Of a DNA stretch of 64,000 nt, positions 48,158 through 59,500 are shown piece by piece; positions within the stretch are counted from its first letter, which is position 1, and every line of letters starts with the position of its first letter. This DNA is from Gaeumannomyces sp. JS-464 (lineage: Eukaryota; Ascomycota; Sordariomycetes; Magnaporthales; Magnaporthaceae), in contig NGZR01000001.1 in assembly GCA_002197995.1 (NCBI GenBank), positions 7,812,001 to 7,876,000 on the forward strand, in the 5' to 3' direction. A model generated the notes under the pieces. It was given only the letters and a program-made list of their open reading frames with translations. It was not told where the DNA came from and did no database searches. A program made the translations under genes and the position numbers.

Positions 48158-49635
48158 TACATACATACAGTCTCCTGTGGGCCGCTAGCAATGCAAGGCT
48201 GATCAAATGTGGAAGGAATTCGCGCTTGCCCGAAAAGCCGCAGCGCCCAAGGTGTATGATGGTGGCGCGGTCCAAACCAACGGGTTTCCCTTGCAATCTC
48301 TCGCGTAGCACGACCTACGCTAAGCGAGGAGGTGACGTAGTAACATAGCAAGGTCGGGTATTCGCATACCGCCTGGCGACGGGAGAGAAGAGAAAAAAAA
48401 TAAATAAAAAATAAAAAAAAGATTAGCGGATATGACAGGTCTCACAACGCCTCGTTTGCCGAACGCGATGGAGGGGCAGGGTCTCTCCATGCGGTGCCAC
48501 GGTCCACGAAACAAGTCATCTAGCCCAACAGGGGACCGGTTGATGGGATCTCCCGATGATCAGGAAGGAGAAGGGTGGGCGGGCAGCAGGAGAAAGATCG
48601 AAAGATAGAGTCTCAATGTCTCGGAGCGCGATACACACATGGCCCGGGGCGGTTTCCCAGTGGCAGATGCTTGCCGACTAGGCGATCTGTCCCACGAGAC
48701 ACCACGATCTCGCCTCTGCGTAACCCTCCACAGGTGTTGAAACCCATACCCAGAAAGAAGAAAAAGAAGCGAACGACGACCAGGGAGTAAAAAGTATCGT
48801 AATCGCCGTTTGGAGTTCGTGGAGACGAGCCATGTCGGACAAGGCGCGGACTCTGTGCATAGTCAAGATGTTTGTCTATTCCGATCTGTTTGCCAGTTCC
48901 CCCACTCTATCAGGATTTCCCAGTGCGCCCCCTTTTTCCCCCCTTTTTACCCAAGCGGTACACAAAAACAAAAGGAGAGGAACAACCCTAGAATCAACAG
49001 GTGAAGCGAAAAAGAAAAGCCAGAAGTAACCAAAGTTGTACACAGAATCAAAAATGGCCAAGTTCCGGGCCAAAGGGACAGCGGAGGCATAGAGCCGAAA
49101 TTGGAATCACGAGAAACGGAAGGTGCAGGGGTACGGCGGGTTGTCGATGCCCAAACGAACCACAGGGGGGACTTGGAGACCCGGCCCAGGGGCCAACCCT
49201 GTGCAGGGGCGAAACAAGAGGCGCGGTAGAAGTGACGAGAGATGACAAGAAGAAAAAGCAAGCGAGGGAGGAAATTGGAAGGAAAAATCGAAAGCACGCC
49301 AGATCTTAGGCTGCAAGATCCGGGCCGTTGTTTGCTGGATGCCTTCACCCTGGAAATCTAGGGGGTTAGCAGGGTTATCAAACCGATCCAGTCCTTCAGC
49401 TCGGCGGCCGCGGAGGCTCACCTTTCGTTGAGGTAGGACGCCATCCACACGCCCCCTCCAAAATGTTTCCCTGGGAAAAGGGTCTCATCTCTCGGTTGAT
49501 GTAGGCTTCCTGCATATCGCCTCCAGGCTTCTGCTGTGTTGCACGCCACTCAGCCGGCCGCACATCGGACCTGCGGCATGCCCGCCAGCGTGGTTGTCTG
49601 CCCGGGGCCAGCCGCCTGGGAACCGCCCATGCGGC

Positions 49636-49656
49636 AGAGAGAGAGAGAGAGAGAGA
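49636..49656. repeat. (AG)n microsatellite
   Basis: About ten AG units. Confidence 0.9.
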
Positions 49657-50675
49657 TCAGACGCCGGCGCAGTGGCGGCACGACTTGGTGGTGCAGAATC
49701 GGCACTGCCAGATGTAGGCCCTGGGGCCGTCACTCGCATGGGCAGAATCCGCAATACCATTGCAGCAAATTTGTGTCAGATTTGATAAGGTCCCCAAACA
49801 TGACTGCATTGTGCGCCATTTCTTCCCTGTTCTTTTCCGTGGGTATGTGCTCTCCGTAGCGTCGAGCCTCGTGCTTCTCCGCTCTTGCCCTGTATAAGTC
49901 AGCTTCAGATAGCTGAGCGGGCTGCTCTGGTGTTTCCTTATGTCTTCGTTCTTGATAGTTGGAGCTTGGATTGTTAGCTTGTGAGCAGTCGGATGGCTAA
50001 TGAGCTGTTACAGGTGGAGGCGAGGAGAACAGACCCTCTGTCTTTGCGTGGGGCATTCGCCACGAGGGAGAGAAGGCAGTGGATTAGGTGGAGGCTTGCA
50101 AAGACGGAGGCTCGAGCGAGTGTCGCTGATTCTCAAATCAGGAGGGTGAGATGGCATTGAAGAAATGGCCACCATGACTGATTTTATGGATCCAAGGATA
50201 TGGCTGGAAAATCCTAGGGACTGTGCAAGGAACAAAGAGATGTCTTGATGCAACTGTCTCTAAGTGTGCCAAGGGCCGAATCGGGGGTCCGCAATAAAAG
50301 GAGGAACTACCGAAGCCAAGGGACGGGTTCGGCAAGGTCATATACATACCCGGAGGCAGGTGGCTACCTAGGTGGGCAGGTGGGCGAGTGGAACCAATCA
50401 AAAGTACCCGGTAGCTAGAAAGCTCCAAGTCTCAGTGAAGAGCGAGACTTGCTTTTTCTGGCAGACGAAATATGCGGGGTCCCGAAAGAATGGGATTCTG
50501 CCAAGTTTATAACGAGGCAGGAAACGGAAGCTGGTGCTGTAGTCTTCCAGGCTCCCGGAAGCACACCGAAAGTCCCGTAGCTGATTTGTCTTCCCGTTTG
50601 TGATCGAGCAACACAAGCACTCGGCCCGTTGCGGTTGGGACTTAGGCAGGCTGCGGGAGACCTGGCCTGGTCCTT

Positions 50676-50715
50676 GGAGGGTAATGGGAGGGTAATGGGA
50701 GGGTAATGGGAGGGT
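50676..50715 (+). repeat. 11-bp tandem array rich in GGG
   Basis: The unit GAGGGTAATGG is repeated about 3.6 times, giving seven GGG runs with loops of one to four bases on the + strand. Confidence 0.9.
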
Positions 50716-53700
50716 GCAGGTAGCCAAAAGCTGGTGCCGGCGGTGAGCTTGGCGGTAGGCAGTGACAAAGAGGCGTTTGCTAACAGGAGATCTATGAGGT
50801 GTATGTGGTTTTCTGGTCTTATGAAAGGAGTTGACGGCCGTCAAAGTGGGCAGAGATAGGTATCTGCGTTTTCGAGGTAGGTAGGGTGTGCCCGCGATGG
50901 TTGATGTTCGAATGCGCTTCTAGGCGATGAGGATCGCCAGTTCCGAGATGAAAGAACGGGCAAACGTAGAGGTTATATATGATGCAGTGGCAGTCGACAA
51001 TTCTAGGTTCTCAATGCGCATTGTCGGTGAACTCTAGACACAGAGTCCCCTGCCAGTGAATGCAGGAGAAGGCGTCATACCGGATGAACGAGGGGAGGCA
51101 GAAAGTTAGACTGAACAAGGTCAGGGTTGGCGGGAGCGCGGTAGTCGTCGCAAGGCTCGAGGTAACCCCTTGTCACGACACGGAGGGCGTATCCTGTGTG
51201 TGGGTTGGCAAGCACTATGATCGGGGAGAGCCCGGGGCGGCCGTCGTGGAGTCGGCGAGGTTAGCGGCGCTGTTCTTGGATAATGGCACGCCGAGAGTGG
51301 ACGACAAGGGGCCGGGGTAGATGAGGCGGTCTTCCAAAAAGAACTGCCGATGGTGATATCCCCATGTCAAGTCTGTGAATGGACGGGGAGACCGGAAGGT
51401 GATCAATGTCACCCTGTCCGTGAACTTTCTTTGCCTCTTTCGCCGCTTTTGTTTATGGTAGCCTCGCTATCGTTCGTGAACCAGGGCTTGGGCTGGCCGT
51501 GGAAACTGCAGGCGAGCAAGAGCAGGGCTTGAGGCTTGTTTAAGTGCCTGTAGGAATGTCTACTAGGACACTGGACTCTGGATGCGGTGGGTTTTCTTTC
51601 CCCGGCTGCATGAGATGGAGGAGACGACGGCACCATGGTGGCCACACGTGAGGAGAACGGCCCGGAAGTTGGAACCTAAGTGCTTCCCGCTCAGGGGGAT
51701 CATGTTTGGGCCATGGCAAACTCTTGGGATTGCAGGGTAAGATGATACCGGGAGTAACGAGGAAAGAGAAAGAATGGAGAAAAAGATGGAAAAGGAAAGG
51801 AATAGGAAAAACAAACAACAAAGGAAGAAGGAAAAAAAAAAAAAAAAGCGTGAAAATACCAGACCCGCTTTGTTAAAACCTTAAGAAGGAAGTGAATAGG
51901 TACCTAGGTATGTAGCTCGCAAGAGAAACAGACGACAGAAACGCGCGTGTTTTTTTGGCACAAGAAGCCTGGTTGCATCCAGGCCAAGGAGTCGCAGAGG
52001 AAGCCAGGCCGAGTTGAGGATGGGGGGCCTTCATTGAGCGCCCCAGGCTTCGTCGTTTGTCCATGGGAGGTTCCGAACTTCGACAGGCCGGGGGGGCCTA
52101 CCCCGGCGTACGTCGAGTGGGGGGGAGCCGTCTCAAAAAGGAGCCGGTTTCCACCCATCTTCTCTCTGCTTGATGCAACCACCCCCTCCAGGCGGGCCGG
52201 CGAGGGTCCAGCAAATAGCCAATGTCACTACCTAGAACCGTCGGATTGGGTTCAGAGCCATGCCAGGCAAGGAGTTCTGTGCGAACCGTGCGCCGTATCT
52301 TTTTTGGGAGCTAGGCCGGGACTGTGCTGTTGTTCAATCTTCGTCTCGACGATCCCGGGAGGCGTGGCTTGAGGGTGTTAATAGACCACGAAAAGCAAAG
52401 GCAACGTCTGTCTGTGCCTTGGTCTCCCTCAAGCGATCGACTTATCCCATTCGGGCAGGCAATCGGGGCCATGATTGGAAGCCAGCCCCGCTGGAGCCTC
52501 CCTGATTGGGAACCAACCCAGCTCCAGTTTCCAATCAGCTCGCCCTCCCGGCCGTGCTTCCTCTGCAGATTTGGTGGTTCGTTCATTCGGCAGCGCAGGA
52601 CGGAAGAGGTGGCCTATGGCTTGCTCCGATCATGGCCGGCTTTACTTGTTGCAGGCCAATACGATCCGTGTTGTAGGCACACAGCTCAAGCAGCAGCATG
52701 CTAGGTAGGCAGGCCCTGCTCCCTGCGTATCAATCTAAGGCGCATCTTACGCAATCATGCAGCTCAAGGCAAGATTCTGGCCGCCCGGGAGACAAGCCTA
52801 CTCTTCCCCGGAGAGGGAACCCAAGTCAGTCTCGACATGGATGGTCATGTCGGCCGAGACAAATGGCATCGGCCGGAGAAAACGTGCAGACACGCGGTGC
52901 AGGCTGCTTGGTTGTGGCTGGGCTTGAGTTTAACTTGGGCGTTGCATGATTACTAGGTTGCTTCCAAGTGTGGAATCCATGCCTGTCTTGCCTGGGTAGA
53001 GATACCACCTAGGCAGGCACATAGCTTCATGGCCTCAAGGGGAACACGCATGCTGCGTCCGCTGCAACCTCAACAGCCGCAGTTGGTCACTGCCATTACC
53101 CTAGTCTGCACTGCCGGCTGTGGGGTTCCCGGGCCAGAGAAGGTGGTAGTGGGAGGGGACAATTCTGGGCGCGGCATGCACACGAGGTAACGAGACAGTG
53201 GGGGGCTGACACCTTGGCGAGAGCTCAGACACCATCATCATGTCTGTCGGTGCCGGGGGGATGAAGGGAAGTCAAGAACAGCCGCATGGAAAGAGGAAGA
53301 AGCAAAAACAGCCTGACGAACCCTTAGGAAGACACCCATCTCGAATAAGCAAAGGACTTTGCGGACACGAAGACAACAGCAAGTTTACTGGCCTACGGTA
53401 AGACAGCGTGGCTGGCTTGTGCAAGGTAGGGAAAAAGTAGCAACTTAGCTCTAGGCGCACGCACACCACTTGTATAAGCGCCATGCCGCCGGTCAGGCCG
53501 TCTGTGACAGGTAACAAAAACGGACGACTCCGCGCGAATGGGCTTTGAGGATGTGTCGAGACGGTCCCATGTAGGCAGGCGGCCACGTGAGGCATGCTGT
53601 TGGCGCAAATGCCAGCTGCTTTCTCTCTGGTGAACTGTACCAGACTCTGCCTTGAATGCACGCACGCTCCGACATCCAAAAAAGCAAGAGCTGGTCTCCC

Positions 53701-53924
53701 GAAATGAGCTATTATGGCCGGCGATGTTCAGCTATCCCACGTGTCGACGAACACCCGTTGGCGTCCCGATGCGATGCGGACAACTCTTTCTTTCGTTGAT
53801 GCCACCAGCAAGGCCACCATGGCCCCCGCGCGACTGTCAAAAGGACTTGCTTAGCAGCCTGCTACTTGAGCAGTGCGCCAGATTGGGCCACGGCTGTAAG
53901 TCGAACTGGGCGAACCTAGGTGCA

Positions 53925-54725
53925 GGTCTCAAGAATAATAAACGTTATTTTTGTGGAGTCCTTCCTAATCGGGTTTGCCACCGGTACACACTCTCGCACA
54001 CAGAATCGCACCTGAAGCAATGTATCCTTTTTCCTTTCCCACTTTTCAAATATCTTGGCTCGCGCCGAAACTTGCACATCGCGCTTTATAACCTCCTAGC
54101 AGGTCAAAAGGGTCCACCGACTTAACGTTTATTATCTTTAAAACCTGTACAGGTCCTAAGGATCACAAACGTTATTAAAATGGGTCTTTTCCTAATTAGG
54201 ACTTGTATTTAAATACACTCCCCCGTATAAAATATTACACTTAAATTAATGTACTTTTATCCTAGCCTCACTTAATCAATACCTTGGTTTTTTTTAAAAG
54301 CACCTCGCGGCGTTATGTACCTTTTGGCAGTTTACCAACTAACGTTTGTAATTCTTAAAACCTGTAAGTATATAAAGGCAAAAACCCTACAACCATCCCA
54401 CTGCTAAGCTAATTTTTAATTTACCGCTTTTTAAAGCCTTAAACAAGCCCCTTGGGCCACAAGCCCTAAAACGGGATAAAAGCGATAAGGATAAGTACTT
54501 AACACCCTTTAGGGATTACAAATGTTAGTTGGTGGGCCCCCTAAGAGGTACCTAACATTGCGCACAAGTTTTAATTAAAGCCAAGGTATTTAACAAGTGG
54601 GTTTATAGCAAAAATACATTGTTTTAAGTACAAATCCCTACTTTGTAAAGTGTACCAGGTATAAACCTAATTAGGAAAAACCCACCAGAAAATAACGTTT
54701 GTAATCCCTGGGAGGTGTACAAACC
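53925..54725. mobile_element. Cluster of decayed Tc1/mariner-related ends (MITE-like)
   Basis: An AT-rich block contains six copies of a motif near ACAAACGTTA in alternating orientation: + at 53937, 54165 and 54517; - at 54124, 54341 and 54694. They pair as inverted repeats, each starting with CAGGT or AGGGATTA. Next to several copies is a longer shared stretch (CCTAATTAGG, then TGTATTTAAATACACT). The same stretch follows the left inverted repeat of the element at 46519 (CCTAATTAGGCCATGTATTC at about 46559). The outer arms 53941-54045 and about 54600-54703 are inverted relatives over some 100 bases, with mainly C/T differences. It holds no transposase. I read it as nested, RIP-decayed short relatives of the Tc1 element; exact unit borders are uncertain. 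Confidence 0.7.
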
Positions 54726-54831
54726 TGCTTTAACAACCAAAACCTGCAACCTGCAAAATGCTTTTTGGCGCTTTTGTTTTCTTTCTCGTGTTAATGCCAT
54801 TGGGGCGGGATGCAGGTACAGTAAGCGGTTT

Positions 54832-54849
54832 TTTTTTTTTTTTTTTTTT
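54832..54849. repeat. T homopolymer
   Basis: About 18 T in a row at the right flank of the decayed transposon cluster. Confidence 0.85.
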
Positions 54850-55074
54850 AAATCCGTGTAATAGACAAGGCTAGCCCGTTCCATGCATATGCGCATGCAT
54901 TATGGCGCCCTATCGCGTGCGCAGGCATGCTTAGAGCCCTGATTGTGCTGCAGCGGCATCTCTGCCGGCATACCACAAGGACGTACCTATTCGCCGGATT
55001 TGTCTCTGATTTGGCGGCGCCCTACCCACATAGGAAAGAAGCCATCGAGATCAAGATTCGAGGGGCGGTAGGTA

Positions 55075-55133
55075 CCTGGGTAGGTACCCACCTAGGTACC
55101 CACCTAGGTACCCACCTAGGTACCCACCTAGGT
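55075..55133. repeat. 12-bp tandem array containing ACCTAGGT palindrome
   Basis: The unit CCACCTAGGTAC is repeated about 4.5 times. Each unit holds the palindrome ACCTAGGT, which is scattered through other non-coding parts of the window. Confidence 0.9.
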
Positions 55134-58034
55134 ATGTTAGTGGTGCCATATGCACACACAAACACATAATCCCGGTGTTACCAAAAGCCAAAATCACAGT
55201 CTAGCCTAACAGGGCAGAGAACTTAGAGCGTCGAGACCGGTCGGCACAGCGGATAGCCCAGGTCCAAGCCGACACTTGTTTACCAATACGCAATACGAAT
55301 CCATGTTTTCTCGAGGCGGCCACCTTTGGGGCCCGATTGGTCCTTCAAAGCTTGTGGAGCCAGATCCGACTAGAGAAAGAAAGCCGCTTCTAATTACCCC
55401 TGCGCAAGCCACAGGAAGCCGTTCGGCTCATCACACGTGAGCCTGGCTCCATTAATCACAGGTCGCTCCGCGGAGAAGGAGACGATGAGCGATTCGGTAG
55501 GCGCCACGCGCCCCACTCTACGGCACCACGGCAGCACGGGTGCCTTCCATCCAACTCCATCAGGATTCGAAGCAAGGGTGGTTGCCTGTTGCAGTTGCAT
55601 CCTATCAACCACCCGTGCTGTCTTTTATCGTCCCGTCGTCAGTCCTGTCCCATCCCAACCCCCAACTCCCGTGCGTGCTGATTTTAGGCCTTCGGCTGGA
55701 AAACCACCTGCCTCAACTTACCTCGTCGCGTGCTGCGTCTGGGTCCGTCCAAACAAACCGCCATGTTTGCTGAGTAAGACGCTCCAGGACGCAGAAAACC
55801 ACGGTTCGTAACATCTTTCTTTGTGGCTCAGAGCGAGAGCGCCGCTAGCTCACTCGGAGTGAAGAAATCACTTCGCCCACTCCGAGCCGTCAGATTGGAA
55901 GTCCTGGCGGGGCGCTCTTAATTTCCTACCGAGACCTGCTCCTCGCTTTTGGTAATGTCTCCGCTCTGGGGCGAGCCAGCCCCTCCTTGGGCTTGCGATG
56001 ATGGCCAACCGAGCCTGGGATGAGGCGCGCCTCGTTGAGCCTTGGGCTGGTGTGGCGGCGCCGCCGGGGAAGGCGTCTCTATCACTAACCACTTGCGGCA
56101 AAGCATGCCCGCATCAATATCGATTACCAGGCCAGTCCGAGCACGCTCAAGATTGCTCCGATGCTTCTAGATCTCGCTCGCCCCCTTTGCTTTTGGCTGT
56201 GCTTCTCTCGCTTCTGTTGCTGCTAGGAGCGCCCGCTTACATTTGGTCCCAAACAACCCTGCCCGAGAAGACAATGCTGAGCGCTGCCTCCAGCGGGGCG
56301 ATTGGGGACCAAAGCAGCTCCGGCCTGCACCAATTGGGTGCATGGGAAGCCTTCCGGCTGACCTGATTCACATGCACGCCACTACGATCCCTGCCTAGGC
56401 TGCAAGGGCTAGTCGATCCTCTCCTGCGGCGATACCACACGGCATAATTAGCAGGCTGTGTCGACTTTAAACTCTTGTTTAACCCCTTCCTCGCATTCCC
56501 AGAGGTGCGCGTGCCATACCGATATCACACGCGGCCTCGCCGGAAAAGCATGGAGCCGCCCGCCCACCGACGTCACGGCGAACCATCCCCCCCCCCCCGA
56601 ACATGTTATATATGATACATCACGACGGCCCATCCCAGCTCCAAGCTACCTCCAGCCAGGCAGCTAAACTATGACCTCGGCAGAGCCGTGCCGTGCTGAT
56701 TCGCCATCTGCGTTCTCTTCTTTCCTGTCCCCCCTCGCCACTAGCGTTCTTGGAAATGCACTTTGGAGGTGCACAGCGGTCCATGTCCATGGCATAGCTC
56801 CCTGTTCAGCCGCATTGCAAGACGTTATTACGCATTTCTCGTTGGTCAATTGCGCTTTGGGCGGATCCGCGCACACTAGATCTCTCGTATCTCCCTTTTC
56901 ATCTTGGCATTTTGCTTCTTCAAAGCCGGGTACGAAGGGGCTATTATTTTCTTGTTTGCCTTCGCCCGCGCATTCCACTAAAACGCACCAGTCGGTGTTG
57001 TCGCCAGAGCTGAGATGCCTCCTCTCCAATTGCCAGATCCGAGGTCAGACGACAATTAGGAGATCACCATCAGACCCGTCATAGCATCTAGCTCCTCGGT
57101 GTCCAGCCTCAGCCCTAGTGTGCCCACAGATATCGTGCTGACTACCTACCTACGTGGTGTTGGATGACCCGTCGCTTCCAGGATTCGTTCGGGCCTGCGC
57201 TGGCGGGTTTTCTGTCTTGGATTTCTTGAAGACGGAAGGCGGGCAGCAGCACATTGGACACGCTTCCTCGGTTTATCTTTCCCTGAGTGGAATATCGTTG
57301 GGGCGGTCTCCTTTTGCTGTGGGCTTGCCAATGGATTCGCGAAACTAGCACGCTATCGCCGAAGATGCGGGGTTTCGGGATATCTGCTAGGGAGAGACAT
57401 GCCCCCGAAATGCCTGTTATAACCTCGCATTGTATGCGCCTGCTTGGCAAAAAGTAACGCCGCGGATTTCTCAACGCTTCTGGGCATGTCGAGCTTGTCT
57501 CCCTAAGTCTGGCCCAAGGGGCTGCTCTAGGGAAAATGGCACATGGCTACATCTGATAAGATAATTTTCCGTTGTAGGCTGTTTAAATTTAGCTACATAC
57601 ACGATACACGGGCGTGGTTGACGTTGAAATTTCAGGGGTGGGCCAAACACATCTCCGACCGCCACATGAATGCCCTATATTAGAAATCGCCTGTCTGATG
57701 TCACCACGGCTCGATATTGCACAGGATTTGGGCAGGCTGAGGACAGCACAAGAGAACTTCCACTTCGGGACTCGCGCATAACGAAAGAACCGTGCCGAAC
57801 AGCTGCACATCCTCGTTTCCGGCTCGTGGCAACCCACGGACTGAAACATATGCGCCATGGTACCTAGGTAGGTGTGCAGGATATGTGCCAGCGCGCATGC
57901 GGGCCGCTGCAAAACGAACTCTGTTCGGCGGACCGTTTGTCCCGAGGGAGCTGCGGCTCGCACGGCACACCGCTGCGTCAAGGTGGTTGCGCACGTGGAG
58001 GATGAGAAGCCGGGAGAAGAACAGACAAGGTGAA

Positions 58035-58054
58035 GGGGGGGGGGGGGGGGGGGG
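58035..58054. repeat. Run of 20 G
   Basis: Perfect G homopolymer in non-coding DNA. Confidence 0.95.
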
Positions 58055-58520
58055 AATAGCAAAAAGATCGCATCCGGCATGGGCTGGGAAAGAAGCATCA
58101 GATATCGGACAGGAAATCAACTGAATGACTTCGCTTTCCTTACGTCCTTATGGACTGCATTCTCTCGGTGTTTTCCTTCCCAGGCATCCAAGCCTCGGCG
58201 CCTCGTCCCCTCCGTATCCCCATCCGCTCCTTTTCCCTCCTCCGTATATATGAGGAAGCAATACCACTGGGTAGGTAGCACAGCAGCTGACCCGCGACGA
58301 AATGCAACCCAACCAACGAAAAATAAAAGCCTGAACCAGAGGACCCGCGGAAAAAAGCTTGTTTTCTGGTCCAAGCCGCATCAGGAACGATCGGCGGACG
58401 CGGGCGGTGGCGGCACCTAGACTAGGTACACAAATAAAGCAGCAACTTTTAGGTCCAAGTAGGCAAACTCCGCTCCTATGGGCAGGGTTGGCTATAGTTG
58501 CCGCCGCATCCTGGCAAGCG

Positions 58521-58538
58521 TTTTTTTTTTTTTTTTTT
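58521..58538. repeat. Run of 18 T
   Basis: Perfect T homopolymer in non-coding DNA. Confidence 0.9.
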
Positions 58539-58770
58539 CTTCTTCCCCAGTCTCTGAACCCTCTCTTCTCTTTGCCTTGCAAATGTGATTTGCCCAGCGG
58601 CGACCTCGGGAGGTGTGGCTGGTGGCCGTATCCACCGCGTACCTACCATACACACATCCGCGCTGTGATAATACACACACACGCACACACAACCAACTCA
58701 GACCTTGTTGAGGGGCCGCATAGAGGCATTTCTTGGACAGGGTCCGCGCGCCACCGCCTGTTCCGACCCA

Positions 58771-58796
58771 CCCCCCCCCCCCCCCCCCCCCCCCCC
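58771..58796. repeat. Run of 26 C
   Basis: Perfect C homopolymer, 716 bases after the G run at 58035-58054. Confidence 0.95.
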
Positions 58797-59500
58797 TCTC
58801 CTCTGTTCCGCCCCTGGTCTGGCCGGTCAAACTCTAATACGACGGCGGATAAAACCGTACCAAGAAGAGAGCGGTTCCCTCTGGTTTGCCGCTCACCGGC
58901 TCCGGATCCGGGCGTGATCATTGCCGGTCAGACGGGCAGGAGCGGGGTTGGCAGAGCTGGGGTCCTGCAGACGCGGCCGCCAGCTCACACACCCCGAGCA
59001 CTCGACTGCCATCTCTTTAACTTTCTGTAGATGGCAACAAGTGCAGGTGGGTGGCGGCTCCTCTCGTCTTTCCTCGTTTTTTGCCACAACGCCCGACCTT
59101 GCTACATGCCCTAGCAGATGACGACGGCTTCCACGTAATGACCCTGGCACTGCCAAATTGAGTCGCTTGCGCTGATGGATAAGATTTGCTCGTCCGGGCT
59201 GTTTTGTCTACGCTACATGTACATTTACTCTCTATAGGGTAAAACGAAAAGATAGGTCTACCTCCCGCTGTGTCTGATGATAATACCCACCCCGCTATCC
59301 GTCTCTCCCTAACCGTGATGACCTCTAATCTGCAGTGGCTTTTCAGGAGGCGAAGGAGATTGTGGGGCTGCTTGCAAGGATCGTTGCAGACCATGCGTGT
59401 TTGTGATATCGCAAAAAGTGAGCTGATGGGTGGGTGGGTGAGTGTCTCACGGTCTCTGACGGCATCTTCGCTGGATATGCATGTGACGAATGCTACGCTG

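Larger units (their letters stand above)
48160..53924. other. Gene-poor region, middle part
   Basis: No gene is supported over almost 5.8 kb. Open frames are short and lack domains. It contains an AG microsatellite (49636-49656), a G-rich tandem array (50676-50715), an A run (about 51833-51847) and scattered CCTAGGT motifs (50367, 51902, 53012, 53915). Confidence 0.5.
54726..59500. other. Gene-poor region, right part, upstream of VIP1 3' end
   Basis: No gene is supported. The region holds the CCACCTAGGTAC array, C and G homopolymers, and many short overlapping frames. The part close to 59500 will include the VIP1 3' untranslated region. Confidence 0.5.
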
